Shown here one piece after another: positions 25,314 to 34,994 of a stretch of DNA of 64,000 bases. The first letter of the stretch is position 1. Each line of letters opens with the position of its first letter. Under the pieces are notes generated by a model, which saw only the letters and a program-made list of their open reading frames with translations, ran no database searches and was not told where the DNA came from. Source of the DNA: Photobacterium gaetbulicola Gung47 (GTDB lineage: Bacteria; Pseudomonadota; Gammaproteobacteria; Enterobacterales; Vibrionaceae). A program made the position numbers and the translations under genes. Where the stretch lies: NCBI GenBank assembly GCA_000940995.1, contig CP005974.1, positions 3,410,001 to 3,474,000 of the forward strand, in the 5' to 3' direction.

Positions 25314-26822
25314 TTAGCTATCACTGTCGCGATCACGGTTTTTCAGTGCCGTTGCCAGACGCTTGCGCTGACGCTCCTGGGAAACCGTCAGCTTCTGCTT
25401 CTTGCCCTCGAACGGGTTATCGCTGCTCTGGAACTGGATACGGATCGGTGTCCCCATCATTTCCAGTGACTTACGGTAGTAGTTCATCAGGTAGCGCTTG
25501 TACGAACCCGGCAGCTCGTTCACCAGGTTACCGTGGACAACAATAATCGGCGGGTTGTAACCACCGGCGTGGGCATACTTGAGCTTCACGCGACGACCAC
25601 GGATCATCGGCGGCTGGTGGTCGTCCTGCGCCATCTGCATGATACGGGTCAGCATCGAGGTGCTGATACGCTTGGTCGCCGACTGGTAGGCTTCCTGAAC
25701 CGATTCGTACAGGTGGCCCACACCAGTGCCGTGCAGTGCCGAGATAAAGTGAATACGGGCGAAATCAACAAAGCCCAGGCGGCGGTCCAACTCGGACTTC
25801 ACGCGCTCTTTGACTTCATTATCCAGACCGTCCCATTTGTTAACGGCAATCACCAGTGAACGACCCGCATTCAGGGCAAAGCCAAGCAGGCTCAGATCCT
25901 GATCCGAGATGTTTTCACGCGCATCGATAACCAGCAGCACCACGTTGGCATCTTCAACAGCCTTCAGGGTCTGGATCACCGAGAACTTCTCAACCGCTTC
26001 GTGCATGTTCTTACGGCGGCGGATACCCGCCGTATCAATCAGCACATACTCCTGGCCTTCGCGCTCCATCGGAATATAGATAGAGTCACGGGTCGTACCC
26101 GGCATATCGTAGACCACCACACGCTCTTCGCCCAGAATACGGTTAGTCAGGGTCGACTTTCCAACATTCGGACGGCCAATGATCGCCAGCTTGATCGGCT
26201 GCTCCTGCAAGCGCTTATATGCTGCTTCCGCATCCGCCTCAGACAGGTTGGCTTTCTCGATATCTTCTACCGATGTGAGATCTTCGATGTGCACTTCGTC
26301 ACTGTCTTCTTGAGCCGCAGCTTTCAAGTTGTCAGCAAACGGCGCTAGCGCACGTTCCATCAGTGCTGTCACACCACGGTTCTGTGCTGCAGCGATCTGG
26401 TACATACCATCCATGCCCAGCTTCCAGAACTCAGCACAGGCACTGTCTGCATCGATACCATCGATCTTGTTCACCACCAGGAAGGTGGGTTTTTCGCGGC
26501 TACGCAGGTGCTTAGCAATCGCTTCGTCTGACGATGTCAGTCCAGCACGACCGTCAACAAGGAACAGCACAACGTCCGCCTCTTCGATCGCTGCCAGTGA
26601 CTGCTCGGCCATTTTGGTTTCGACGCCTTCTTCAGTCCCGTCGATACCGCCGGTATCAATCACAATGAATTCGTGTTCTTCGAGCTCAGCCTTACCGTAT
26701 TTACGATCCCTTGTTAGGCCAGGAAAGTCAGCTACCAGCGCATCCCTTGTGCGGGTAAGACGGTTGAATAACGTCGATTTACCCACGTTTGGGCGCCCGA
26801 CAAGGGCAACAACAGGAATCAT
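25314..26822 (-). CDS. der: Ribosome-assembly GTPase Der (EngA)
   Basis: Double-GTPase needed for 50S subunit maturation. Two G domains in tandem, each with GRPNVGKST (residues 9-17 and about 213-225), DTGG or DTAG switch II, and NKxD (VNKIDG, VNKWDG). A KH-like domain follows (about 370-450), with a basic C-terminal tail. 502 residues. It is the last gene of the leftward run that begins at rlmN or pilW; the 181-bp gap to bamB may hold an extra promoter. Confidence 0.97.
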   Translation of the reverse strand: MIPVVALVGRPNVGKSTLFNRLTRTRDALVADFPGLTRDRKYGKAELEEHEFIVIDTGGIDGTEEGVETKMAEQSLAAIEEADVVLFLVDGRAGLTSSDEAIAKHLRSREKPTFLVVNKIDGIDADSACAEFWKLGMDGMYQIAAAQNRGVTALMERALAPFADNLKAAAQEDSDEVHIEDLTSVEDIEKANLSEADAEAAYKRLQEQPIKLAIIGRPNVGKSTLTNRILGEERVVVYDMPGTTRDSIYIPMEREGQEYVLIDTAGIRRRKNMHEAVEKFSVIQTLKAVEDANVVLLVIDARENISDQDLSLLGFALNAGRSLVIAVNKWDGLDNEVKERVKSELDRRLGFVDFARIHFISALHGTGVGHLYESVQEAYQSATKRISTSMLTRIMQMAQDDHQPPMIRGRRVKLKYAHAGGYNPPIIVVHGNLVNELPGSYKRYLMNYYRKSLEMMGTPIRIQFQSSDNPFEGKKQKLTVSQERQRKRLATALKNRDRDSDS

Positions 26823-27003
26823 AAGTACCTCTTACTTTTCATAGTCTTAATGACATATTTTCCATTCATTCTTGCCTCCAGCCAGGCCCAAAGCCCACAC
26901 CTTCATCCGACAATAATATCGCGAACGGATATAACAACAACGGCCCCTAACTGTGTCCACAGCAGGAGCCGAGAATAATAATGGCGCGTATTATAACGGC
27001 AAA

Positions 27004-28161
27004 TTAAGGCATTTGCATTTTGTTAATACGCCCATTGCGGGTGATCACCAGGTAGCCATCACTCATCCGGACCGGCGGTACCGCAATACCACTGCCATCG
27101 GTTTCCTGCTGGGCAACAAAATCACCGCTGTAGGGATCAAGCCAATGCAAGTAGCCTTCACTATCACCGACAACAAGGTAACCATTGATAACAGCAGGGG
27201 CGCTGAGCAAACGGTACTCGAGTTGGTTGTTCGACCACAGCTCCATGCCGCTTCGGGTATCCACTGCTACAAGATGATCTTTGTCTGTGATCAAATATAG
27301 CTGACTACCGTCGATGACAAAGTCAGTGGCCGAGGAATAGTTACGTTTCCAGGCCGCCTGACCGGTACGCAGATCAATCGATACCAAGCTGCCATTGTAA
27401 CCAAGGGCAAACAGGCGCTCACCGTCAATCACTGGAGACGCATCAACATCAACCAGACGGTCGATTTCGGTCCCGCCCTTCGGCGAGCCGATCGGCTGTT
27501 GCCATAGCATCTGGCCATTACCCATCAGGGCACCAGCCAAACGGCCATTGGCCTGTCCCCAGAACACCCCGCCGGAAATTGACACTGGCGAGCTGTCGCC
27601 ACGCAAAGTCAGCGTCGGCAGTTCACTGCCCAGTTGCCAGCGGCTTTCACCGCTATTGGCATCGAGTGCCTGCAAAATACCGCGGCTAGTATTGACTACG
27701 ACCAGGCCTTCATCAACCAGCGGCTTAGACAATACCTCGCCTTCCACCGTCTGGCGCCAAGCAACCTCACCGGTGGTTTCGTCGAGCGCGATCACCTCGG
27801 CATTTTCCGTTCCGATGAACACCTTGCCGTAGGAGAGAGAAATTCCGCCCGCCAATCTAGCCGGCATATCCTCTTCAAGATCTTGCTGCCAGATTTCCTT
27901 ACCCGTATCCGGATCCAGTGCTTTGACCAGGCCGTTACGATCAGCCACAAACACTTTACCGTAACCGACTGCCGGACTCAGCTTGGAAAAGAAATGGCCG
28001 ACGCCATTGCCAACCTTGCTGCTCCATCCCTGCACTGGGGTAAACGTGTTTTCAACCACTGGCAACGGTGCCATCTGGATAGTGTCTTCCTCACTGGCAC
28101 AACCCGCAAGTAGACCGACAGCCAATGCGATCGACACTGCTTGCTTCAACACCTTCTGCAT
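27004..28161 (-). CDS. bamB: Outer-membrane assembly lipoprotein BamB
   Basis: Lipoprotein subunit of the BAM complex that inserts beta-barrel proteins. Signal peptide with lipobox LLAGC (Cys21), then an eight-bladed PQQ-type beta-propeller: repeated blades such as GKVFVADRNGLVKALDPDTG, GKVFIGTENAEVIALDETTG and SQLYLITDKDHLVAVDTRSG. 385 residues. AAGGTAG lies before the ATG. It follows yfgM by 10 bp, as in E. coli. Confidence 0.96.
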   Translation of the reverse strand: MQKVLKQAVSIALAVGLLAGCASEEDTIQMAPLPVVENTFTPVQGWSSKVGNGVGHFFSKLSPAVGYGKVFVADRNGLVKALDPDTGKEIWQQDLEEDMPARLAGGISLSYGKVFIGTENAEVIALDETTGEVAWRQTVEGEVLSKPLVDEGLVVVNTSRGILQALDANSGESRWQLGSELPTLTLRGDSSPVSISGGVFWGQANGRLAGALMGNGQMLWQQPIGSPKGGTEIDRLVDVDASPVIDGERLFALGYNGSLVSIDLRTGQAAWKRNYSSATDFVIDGSQLYLITDKDHLVAVDTRSGMELWSNNQLEYRLLSAPAVINGYLVVGDSEGYLHWLDPYSGDFVAQQETDGSGIAVPPVRMSDGYLVITRNGRINKMQMP

Positions 28162-28171
28162 ACGCTCTACC

Positions 28172-28783
28172 TTACTGTGCCAAGTCGTCTAGCTTAATTT
28201 GCAAGGCTGGGGATGAGCCAAGTTGCTGCGCGCTAATATAAGCTTCACGTGCCGCTGCAATCTCACCCTTTTGCAGCAGAACATCACCACGCAGCTCAGC
28301 AACCTTGGCCTGCCAGCTATCGGCCGTCACTTTGTCAAGCTCGGACAACGCCTGATCGAAGGCATCCTGCTCGGCATAGATACGCGCCAAACGGGTTTGA
28401 GCAATAGGAAGAATTGCCACATCTTTAGTATTGGCAATCGCCCAGCTCAACTGTGCTGCCGCAGCGTCCAAATCACCGTTATCGACCTGAGCCTTCGCCA
28501 GCTGAAGCGCGGCCAGTACCGAGTACTGGCTGCTTTCATGGGCCGCAATAAATGCCTGTACATCAGCCATGGCAGACTCACTGCCAGTTGCTAGGCGGTT
28601 AACTACCTGGGTATATGCATCGGATGCCTGCTCCTTGGCTGACTGAACTTCCGACTGGTAGTAACGCCAGCCAAACAGACCACCCAAACCAATCACAGTA
28701 CCGAGAACAACGGCTTTACCGTTTTCTTTCCACCAAGCCTTTATTTGTTCAACTTGTTGTTCTTCTGTGATATTGCCGTCCAC
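28172..28783 (-). CDS. yfgM: YfgM, periplasmic TPR protein of the Sec/chaperone network
   Basis: 203 residues: short cytosolic N-terminus (EEQQVEQIKAWWKENGK), one membrane helix at about 24-44 (AVVLGTVIGLGGLFGW), then periplasmic tetratricopeptide-like helices. In E. coli YfgM associates with PpiD at the SecYEG translocon. The start is GTG at 28783 with GAGAGGA upstream. It lies between hisS (13-bp gap) and bamB, the conserved order. Confidence 0.92.
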   Translation of the reverse strand: MDGNITEEQQVEQIKAWWKENGKAVVLGTVIGLGGLFGWRYYQSEVQSAKEQASDAYTQVVNRLATGSESAMADVQAFIAAHESSQYSVLAALQLAKAQVDNGDLDAAAAQLSWAIANTKDVAILPIAQTRLARIYAEQDAFDQALSELDKVTADSWQAKVAELRGDVLLQKGEIAAAREAYISAQQLGSSPALQIKLDDLAQ

Positions 28784-28796
28784 TTCCTGTCCTCTC

Positions 28797-30065
28797 TTAA
28801 ATCAATTCGGCCAGCTTTGCTGCCACTTCGTCTTGCGCCATCGTGGTTTGTTCACCGCCGCGAAGATCTTTAACTACCACGGTATTCTCAGCGATTTCAT
28901 TTTCGCCCAGTACCAGTGCAACTGCCGCGCCGACATTATCAGCACGCTTGAATTGTTTCTTGAAGTTACCACCACCGAAATGGCTCATTACCCGCAGACC
29001 TGCCACGTCTTCACGTAGTTTCTCAGCCAGCTTCATGCCTGCCATCATAGTGCCTTCACCCGCCGTTACCATGTAAACGTCAACCGGACGGCGTACATCG
29101 GTCAGCTCAAGGGTTTCCATCATAAGCACTAGGCGCTCAAGACCCATCGCAAAACCAACCGCAGGGGTCGCCTTACCTCCTAGCTGCTCGACCAGGCCGT
29201 CATAACGGCCACCGCCGCATACGGTACCCTGCGCGCCAAGGCTCTCGGTGATCCACTCGAATACAGTACGGTTGTAATAATCCAAACCACGAACAAGACG
29301 TTCATTTACTTGATATTCGATACCTGCTGCGTCCAATAGTTCACACAAACCGGCAAAATGTTGTTTTGATTCTTCACCTAGGTAATCAGACAGCTTAGGC
29401 GCATCCACCAGCACTTCCTGGATCGCCGCATTTTTGGTATCCAGTACACGCAGCGGATTAGTGTGCATACGACGCTTGCAGTCTTCATCCAAAATGTCGA
29501 TATGCTGCTCAAGGAAAGCCACCAGGGCCTGGCGGTAGTTGGCACGGTCCTCGATTGAACCGATAGAGTTCAGCTCAAGGCGAACGTGCTTGTCGATACC
29601 CAGCTCACGCCACATACGGGCCGTCATCATGATAAGCTCTGCATCAACATCCGGGCCATTCAGGCCGAACACTTCCACACCGAACTGATGGAACTGACGG
29701 TAGCGGCCTTTCTGCGGACGCTCATGGCGGAACATCGGGCCCGTGTACCACAGACGCTGTTCTTGGTTGTACAGCAGGCCATTCTGGATGCCCGCACGAA
29801 CACAGCCTGCCGTCCCTTCCGGGCGCAAAGTCAGGCTATCACCGTTACGGTCATCGAACGTATACATTTCCTTTTCAACAACATCCGTTACTTCACCGAT
29901 TGCCCGACTAAACAAATGCGTCGACTCGACGATAGGCATACGGACTTCACTGTAGCCGTAAGCGCTTACTACTTGTTTAATGGTCGATTCCACTTTCTGC
30001 CAAAGTGGTGATTGGGTTGGAAGGCAGTCGTTCATGCCTCGAATTGCTTGAATTTGTTTCGCCAC
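28797..30065 (-). CDS. hisS: Histidyl-tRNA synthetase
   Basis: Class II synthetase of 422 residues. Motif 2 is visible in TGPMFRHERPQKGRYRQFHQ; histidine-specific signatures are RGLDYYNRTVFEW and GGGRYDGL. Motif 3 is in GFAMGLERLVL. The C-terminal anticodon-binding domain spans about 330-422. I chose GTG 30065 (MAKQIQAIRGMND) from the family N-terminus; a GAG lies upstream but the binding site is weak. Part of the ispG-hisS-yfgM-bamB cluster. Confidence 0.97.
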   Translation of the reverse strand: MAKQIQAIRGMNDCLPTQSPLWQKVESTIKQVVSAYGYSEVRMPIVESTHLFSRAIGEVTDVVEKEMYTFDDRNGDSLTLRPEGTAGCVRAGIQNGLLYNQEQRLWYTGPMFRHERPQKGRYRQFHQFGVEVFGLNGPDVDAELIMMTARMWRELGIDKHVRLELNSIGSIEDRANYRQALVAFLEQHIDILDEDCKRRMHTNPLRVLDTKNAAIQEVLVDAPKLSDYLGEESKQHFAGLCELLDAAGIEYQVNERLVRGLDYYNRTVFEWITESLGAQGTVCGGGRYDGLVEQLGGKATPAVGFAMGLERLVLMMETLELTDVRRPVDVYMVTAGEGTMMAGMKLAEKLREDVAGLRVMSHFGGGNFKKQFKRADNVGAAVALVLGENEIAENTVVVKDLRGGEQTTMAQDEVAAKLAELI

Positions 30066-30130
30066 GTTTATTCTCGTTAACCGATGGGGAATGGAGTTGA
30101 ATATATAGGTTATAACGCAAAGAGTGAACC

Positions 30131-30152
30131 GCCCCAACGCGAGTAGGGGCGA
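30131..30152 (-). other. GC-rich hairpin between ispG and hisS
   Basis: CGCCCC/GGGGCG stem with a 10-nt loop just after the ispG stop. No T-run on the minus strand, so partial attenuation or mRNA processing is more likely than full termination. Confidence 0.45.
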
Positions 30153-30167
30153 TTCTTATCAATTTCG

Positions 30168-31283
30168 TTATTTTTCTTTCACATCAATGCGGTTTGCCGT
30201 ATCCATCATTGATGCCTTAGCGCGGATTTTAGCTTCCAGCTGCTCGATAACGTTGTCGTTGTCGAAGCGCTCTTTCTGGCGCTGGCCGTCTTCATAAAAC
30301 GCACTCTTGCGGTTGCCGCCGGCAATACCCAGGTGTGACACTTCTGCTTCACCCGGGCCATTGACCACACAACCAATTACGGAGACATCCATAGGTACGG
30401 TGATGTCCTCCAGACGCTGCTCCAGCTCGTTCACGGTGCCAATCACATCAAATTCCTGGCGTGAACAGGTTGGGCAGGCAATAAAGTTAATGCCGCGCGA
30501 GCGGATACGCAGTGACTTCAGAATATCAAAGCCGACTTTGATCTCCTCAACCGGATCGGCCGCCAGCGACACCCGCAACGTATCACCAATACCTTCCGCC
30601 AGCAGCATACCCAGCCCCACAGCGGATTTCACCGCACCGGCACGCGCACCACCGGCTTCGGTGATCCCCAAGTGCAGCGGTTGCTTGATCTGCTGAGCCA
30701 GCTTACGGTAGGAGTCTACCGCCAGGAAGACATCGGATGCCTTAACACTGACCTTGAATTGGTCGAAGTTGAGGCGATCGAGGATATCGACGTGACGCAT
30801 TGCCGATTCAACCAAGGCGTCCGGCGTTGGTTCACCGTATTTCTGCTGGATATCTTTTTCCAGCGAGCCGCCGTTCACCCCGATACGGATTGGGATGTTC
30901 TTGTCGCGAGCACAATCTACCACCGCACGGATACGGTCTTCACGCCCGATGTTGCCCGGGTTAATACGCAAGCAGTCAACGCCGTATTCCGCTACTTTGA
31001 GCGCGATACGGTAGTCAAAATGGATATCAGCCACCAGCGGGATGTTCACCTGCTGCTTGATTTGCTTAAACGCCTCGGCCGCGTCCATGGTTGGCACAGA
31101 AACACGAACAATATCGGCACCCACATTTTCCAGCGATTTGATCTGCGCAACGGTCGCAGCCACATCTGTGGTGCGAGTATTGGTCATTGACTGCACCGCG
31201 ATTGGCGCGCCATCACCGATTGGCACATCGCCGACATAGATGCGGGTGGATTGACGGCGTTTAATTGGAGACTCGTTATGCAT
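30168..31283 (-). CDS. ispG: 4-hydroxy-3-methylbut-2-en-1-yl diphosphate synthase (GcpE)
   Basis: Fe-S enzyme of the MEP isoprenoid pathway that turns MEcPP into HMBPP. An N-terminal TIM barrel (VQSMTNTRTTD, GADIVRVSVP, LRINPGNIG) is followed by a C-terminal [4Fe-4S] domain. The cluster ligands are visible: CPTC (about 270 and 273) and GCVVNGPGE (about 305). 371 residues. It lies 12 bp downstream of rodZ, as in E. coli. Confidence 0.97.
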   Translation of the reverse strand: MHNESPIKRRQSTRIYVGDVPIGDGAPIAVQSMTNTRTTDVAATVAQIKSLENVGADIVRVSVPTMDAAEAFKQIKQQVNIPLVADIHFDYRIALKVAEYGVDCLRINPGNIGREDRIRAVVDCARDKNIPIRIGVNGGSLEKDIQQKYGEPTPDALVESAMRHVDILDRLNFDQFKVSVKASDVFLAVDSYRKLAQQIKQPLHLGITEAGGARAGAVKSAVGLGMLLAEGIGDTLRVSLAADPVEEIKVGFDILKSLRIRSRGINFIACPTCSRQEFDVIGTVNELEQRLEDITVPMDVSVIGCVVNGPGEAEVSHLGIAGGNRKSAFYEDGQRQKERFDNDNVIEQLEAKIRAKASMMDTANRIDVKEK

Positions 31284-31295
31284 TACATCTACTCT

Positions 31296-32261
31296 TTACT
31301 GCGGCAGTTTCAATCGCGCCACTTTACCAGCAGGGTACCTGCTCAAATCAACAGGTTCGCCTTTGTAGCTCATGGTTACTACGCTCGGTGCACCCAGCAC
31401 CACGCGGAAAGGTTCATTGCCGTCCAGCTTAAGGACATCGCCGGCTTTCTTGATCCCAGTATCCAAGCGGCGGCCGTTAGCATCGCGGATATCAATCCAG
31501 CAGTCGCCACTAAAGCTCAGCTCAAGATCAGAACTGGCCACCACGGCCTCCTCTTCCGAGGCCACATCAGTCTGCAGCTCGGCAGCCAAACTATCGGCAC
31601 TGTCAACGTCAGTATCAGCCAGCTCTTGCGACTCGGTAAAGCTGTCTTCGAAACTGGCCTGGGGCTCAGGCGCGATCTCAGGCAGCTGGACAGGTTCAGC
31701 TTCAACCACACTCGGGCTCTCTTCTGCACCTAGCTCAGTGACCGTAGTCAAGCTGGTTGGGCTTGCACCGTTACCGGCATTGGCAATCGACTCGTCCAGC
31801 GCCTGCACCTGGCCAGACGTGGCCGACAGTTCGGTCTCGGGCGTCATCTGCAGGCTCTGCCACCACCACATCCCGGTCAGGCCGATGAACAAGGCGCCCA
31901 GCACCCAGGTCAGTCGCATAATACGGTTATCGTGCGCTTCACGCTTGGTACGGCGTGAAAAGCTCTGCATTTCCTGCTCTTGGGGTTGGGCGTGACCGTG
32001 CTGGTCAAGTTTAGCCAAGACCTCAGCCTCGTTAAGGCCGACAAATTTGGCATAAGAGCGCACATAGCCACGGGTAAACGTGGCTGACTGCGCTTCTTCG
32101 AAATGGTTATCTTCGATATCGCTGACCACCGAGAGGCGAAGCCTCAATCGGCTGGCAACATCCTTCTGTGAATAGCCTAGCTTCTCTCGAGCCTGACGCA
32201 GCATATCCCCTGGAAGAATGATTTCTTCGGTTGATCGTTCTTCGTTCTGTTCAGTATTCAT
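31296..32261 (-). CDS. rodZ: Cell-shape protein RodZ
   Basis: Bitopic protein of 321 residues that ties MreB to the elongation machinery. A cytosolic helix-turn-helix (about 15-90; LRQAREKLGYSQKDVASRLRL) precedes a basic juxtamembrane stretch (RRTKREAHDNRIMR), one membrane helix (about 115-133) and an acidic, low-complexity periplasmic linker (about 140-235). A C-terminal DUF4115 beta domain (CWIDIRDANGRRLDTG) ends the protein. The start overlaps the pilW stop by 11 bp. Confidence 0.93.
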   Translation of the reverse strand: MNTEQNEERSTEEIILPGDMLRQAREKLGYSQKDVASRLRLRLSVVSDIEDNHFEEAQSATFTRGYVRSYAKFVGLNEAEVLAKLDQHGHAQPQEQEMQSFSRRTKREAHDNRIMRLTWVLGALFIGLTGMWWWQSLQMTPETELSATSGQVQALDESIANAGNGASPTSLTTVTELGAEESPSVVEAEPVQLPEIAPEPQASFEDSFTESQELADTDVDSADSLAAELQTDVASEEEAVVASSDLELSFSGDCWIDIRDANGRRLDTGIKKAGDVLKLDGNEPFRVVLGAPSVVTMSYKGEPVDLSRYPAGKVARLKLPQ

Positions 32262-33009
32262 TGGCTAGATAATTTTGATATTGCTGAGATTCCGGGTACT
32301 GAGCTTTGAGAATGCCAGCATACTTATCCGCTTGGCTATCATAGCCAGCCCGCTGCTCGAGCTGGATCAACAGCCATAGGCTGTCAGCTTTGTACCCATA
32401 TCTCTTGTTAAATGTAAACAGCCTGACGCGGGCTTCTTTGAAGTTCTGCGCCTCAATATCCAACTTCGACAACTGCAGCATTGATTTTGCCCTGTAGGGC
32501 TCATAAGCCAGCGCCTTTTCAAAATACCCTCGAGCCTGAGGCTGATTGCCCTGCTCAAGACTACACAAGGCAGCATTTTCATAGCTGGCCGAAGTCAGAT
32601 AGTAATACGGTTGCTTGATGGCACGCTCAAACTCATCGATCGCCTCATCATAGCGCCCCTGACTACACAAGAATACACCATAGTTGTTTCTAACATCGCC
32701 ATTTTTTGGCGAATATTGCAGTGCTTGGCGATAGATGGCTTCCGCTGACTCTGGCTCACCCACCCGCTGGTAGTAATAGGCCATGGCATTTAGCGCCCGG
32801 TAATAACGCGGCGCATACTGCAGGGCCAGCTCAAAGTTATCGCGTGCCCGCTGCCATTGCCCTGTTTCCAAATACCCCAGCCCAAGCGTCAATCTGGCTT
32901 CTGCAGCCTCGGTCTTATTCACGCTCTGGGGGGCATTGCCAGTTTCATCGACCGTAACACAACCGGCCATAAAACTACACAATATTAGGTACATCGTCCA
33001 CCGTACCAT
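32251..33009 (-). CDS. pilW: Type IV pilus biogenesis/stability lipoprotein PilW (PilF)
   Basis: Outer-membrane lipoprotein of 252 residues with lipobox MAGC (Cys17) and about six TPR units (for example GLGYLETGQWQRARDNFELAL and NAMAYYYQRVGEPESAEAIYRQAL). Homologues act as pilotins for the PilQ secretin. AAGGTGGGA precedes the ATG. Order rlmN-pilW-rodZ-ispG is widely conserved in gammaproteobacteria even where other pilus genes are elsewhere. Confidence 0.93.
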   Translation of the reverse strand: MVRWTMYLILCSFMAGCVTVDETGNAPQSVNKTEAAEARLTLGLGYLETGQWQRARDNFELALQYAPRYYRALNAMAYYYQRVGEPESAEAIYRQALQYSPKNGDVRNNYGVFLCSQGRYDEAIDEFERAIKQPYYYLTSASYENAALCSLEQGNQPQARGYFEKALAYEPYRAKSMLQLSKLDIEAQNFKEARVRLFTFNKRYGYKADSLWLLIQLEQRAGYDSQADKYAGILKAQYPESQQYQNYLANEY

Positions 33010-33041
33010 TTCATTCCCACCTTAATATCCATATTAATGCG

Positions 33042-33073
33042 CAACCCGAGCAAGCATTCTACCAGCTCGGGTT
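33042..33073 (-). other. Hairpin between rlmN and pilW
   Basis: ACCCGAGC/GCTCGGGT arms around a loop of about 15 nt, just after the rlmN stop, without a T-run. Could tune read-through into pilW. Confidence 0.4.
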
Positions 33074-33086
33074 CGGTAATCGTCTA

Positions 33087-34208
33087 TTAGACTGATTTTA
33101 CCGGGATTTGTTCACCGTTTTGAGCCTTGGCTTGTGTGCGTTTCGTGCGGTCAATCACATCGCCCACCAATTGTCCGCAGGCTGCATCGATATCATCGCC
33201 GCGGGTCTTACGGACCGTGACGGTAAAGTCGTACTCCATCAGGGTTTTCATGAAGCGATCGATACGCGAGTTACTCGGCTTGTTGTACGGCGAGCCCGGG
33301 TAAGGGTTAAATGGGATCAGGTTTACTTTAGCCGGGGTATCTTTCAGCGTTTCGGCCAACTGGCGGGCATGCTCCATCCCGTCATTGACATGATCGAGCA
33401 GGATATATTCCACGGTCACTCGACCACGGTTTGCATTCGATGACGCAATGTATCGACGCACCGAGGCTAGGAAGTCATCAATATTCCAACGGTCGTTGAT
33501 TGGCATGATTTCAGAGCGCAGCTCATCGGTTGGCGCGTGCAGTGAAATTGCCAGTGCCACATCGATATTGCCGGTCATCTGATCCAGGCCAGACACAACA
33601 CCTGATGTTGATACTGTTACGCGGCGCTTGGACAGGCCAAAGCCAAGGTCATCAAGCATGATTTCAAGCGCAGGGATCAGGTTCTTCATATTGAGCAGCG
33701 GTTCACCCATGCCCATCATTACCACGTTGGTAATTGGGCGACGGCCGGTTTCCTTCTCGACACCAATCTCCTTGGCTGCACGCCAAACCTGGCCGATGAT
33801 CTCCGACACACGCAGGTTACGGTTGAAGCCCTGCTGGGCTGTTGAGCAGAACTTACATTCCAACGCACAACCAACCTGAGACGACACACACAGGGTTGCA
33901 CGGTCATCTTCCGGAATGTAAACCGTTTCCACATCCTGATCGCCGACCTTCATAGCCCACTTGATGGTACCGTCGCTAGAATGCTGGGCTGCCGATACAT
34001 ACGGTGCACGAATTTCAGCCACCAGCTTGAGTTTTTCACGCAATTTCTTGTTGATGTTCGTCATCTGATCGAAATCATCACAACCGAAATGATAAATCCA
34101 CTTCATAATCTGATCAGCGCGGAAGGCTTTTTCGCCCAACTCCTCGGCAAAATACTTACGCAGCCCCTTGCGATCAAAATCCAGCAGATTCGTTTTAACA
34201 GTTGTCAT
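33087..34208 (-). CDS. rlmN: 23S rRNA A2503 / tRNA A37 C2-methyltransferase (radical SAM)
   Basis: 373 residues. The radical-SAM cluster motif is C114-x3-C118-x2-C121 in GCALECKFCSTAQQG. The SAM-binding GMGEPLLN motif follows, and the methyl-carrying Cys lies in DIDAACGQL near the C-terminus. I chose ATG 34208 (MTTVKTNLLDFDRKG), which matches the family N-terminus; AGAGG lies about 10 bp ahead. First gene of the long leftward cluster. Confidence 0.97.
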   Translation of the reverse strand: MTTVKTNLLDFDRKGLRKYFAEELGEKAFRADQIMKWIYHFGCDDFDQMTNINKKLREKLKLVAEIRAPYVSAAQHSSDGTIKWAMKVGDQDVETVYIPEDDRATLCVSSQVGCALECKFCSTAQQGFNRNLRVSEIIGQVWRAAKEIGVEKETGRRPITNVVMMGMGEPLLNMKNLIPALEIMLDDLGFGLSKRRVTVSTSGVVSGLDQMTGNIDVALAISLHAPTDELRSEIMPINDRWNIDDFLASVRRYIASSNANRGRVTVEYILLDHVNDGMEHARQLAETLKDTPAKVNLIPFNPYPGSPYNKPSNSRIDRFMKTLMEYDFTVTVRKTRGDDIDAACGQLVGDVIDRTKRTQAKAQNGEQIPVKSV

Positions 34209-34478
34209 CGGTTGTTGCCTCTTTAAATTACGTGACGTTATCTGTGCCTTGGGCATACCGACATACGGTATACGACAGGACCTTTGACTACCAAACGACC
34301 AGCAAGAGGCTTTCATCCACCTGCTTGTTTATCAGTTTGGTTTTATACCCGGGTAAGTTCAAGGTACCTATTTATGAGAGGATTACCTGAAGCCAGCTGG
34401 GTATAAGGCGCGAAATTGTACAGGCTTTGGCGGTGAGATTCCACTTGTTCACAGGTGCGGTTACTACTGCCAAGTAAA
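34209..34478. other. Intergenic region upstream of rlmN
   Basis: About 270 bp; should contain the rlmN promoter. I see no ORF with a ribosome binding site or RNA gene. Confidence 0.5.
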
Positions 34479-34479
34479 T

Positions 34480-34515
34480 AAAAACGGGAAGCACATGGCT
34501 TCCCGTTTCATTTTC
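34480..34515 (-). terminator. ndk terminator
   Basis: AAACGGGAAGC/GCTTCCCGTTT, 11-bp stem, followed by Ts on the minus strand. Confidence 0.9.
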
Positions 34516-34538
34516 ACCGATTAAATAGCTAGGCAGGC

Positions 34539-34967
34539 TTAGTCGCGAGGGCAGATCTCGTCGTCTGCAAAGAAATAAGCGATCTCGCGCGCCGCAGATT
34601 CAGGGCTGTCGGCACCGTGCACCGAGTTGTGGCGCAGGCTCAGTGCATAGTCGGCACGCAGGGTACCGCAGGCTGCTTCTTCAGGGTTGGTTTTGCCCAT
34701 CAACTCACGGTAACGCACAACAGCATTTTCGCCTTCCAGTACCTGCACCATCACAGGGCCAGAGGTCATGAAAGCAACCAGATCATCAAAAAACGGCTTG
34801 CCTTCATGCTCGGCATAAAAGCCCTTGGCCTTGTTGGCATCCATACGGATCATCTTGGCAGCCACCACTCTAAGCCCCGCTTTTTCAATACGGTTATAAA
34901 TGGCACCAATCAAATTACGCTTAACGGCGTCTGGCTTCACGATTGAGAATGTTCTTTCAATTGTCAT
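34539..34967 (-). CDS. ndk: Nucleoside diphosphate kinase
   Basis: 142 residues. Transfers the gamma phosphate among nucleoside triphosphates through a phosphohistidine, His117 in LRHNSVHGADS. The family opening ERTFSIVKPDAVKRN is present. GAGGGA precedes the ATG. It lies 27 bp downstream of the PepB paralog with no terminator seen between, so the two may be cotranscribed. Confidence 0.97.
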   Translation of the reverse strand: MTIERTFSIVKPDAVKRNLIGAIYNRIEKAGLRVVAAKMIRMDANKAKGFYAEHEGKPFFDDLVAFMTSGPVMVQVLEGENAVVRYRELMGKTNPEEAACGTLRADYALSLRHNSVHGADSPESAAREIAYFFADDEICPRD

Positions 34968-34994
34968 TATTATTGTCCCTCAGGCTTAAATCTT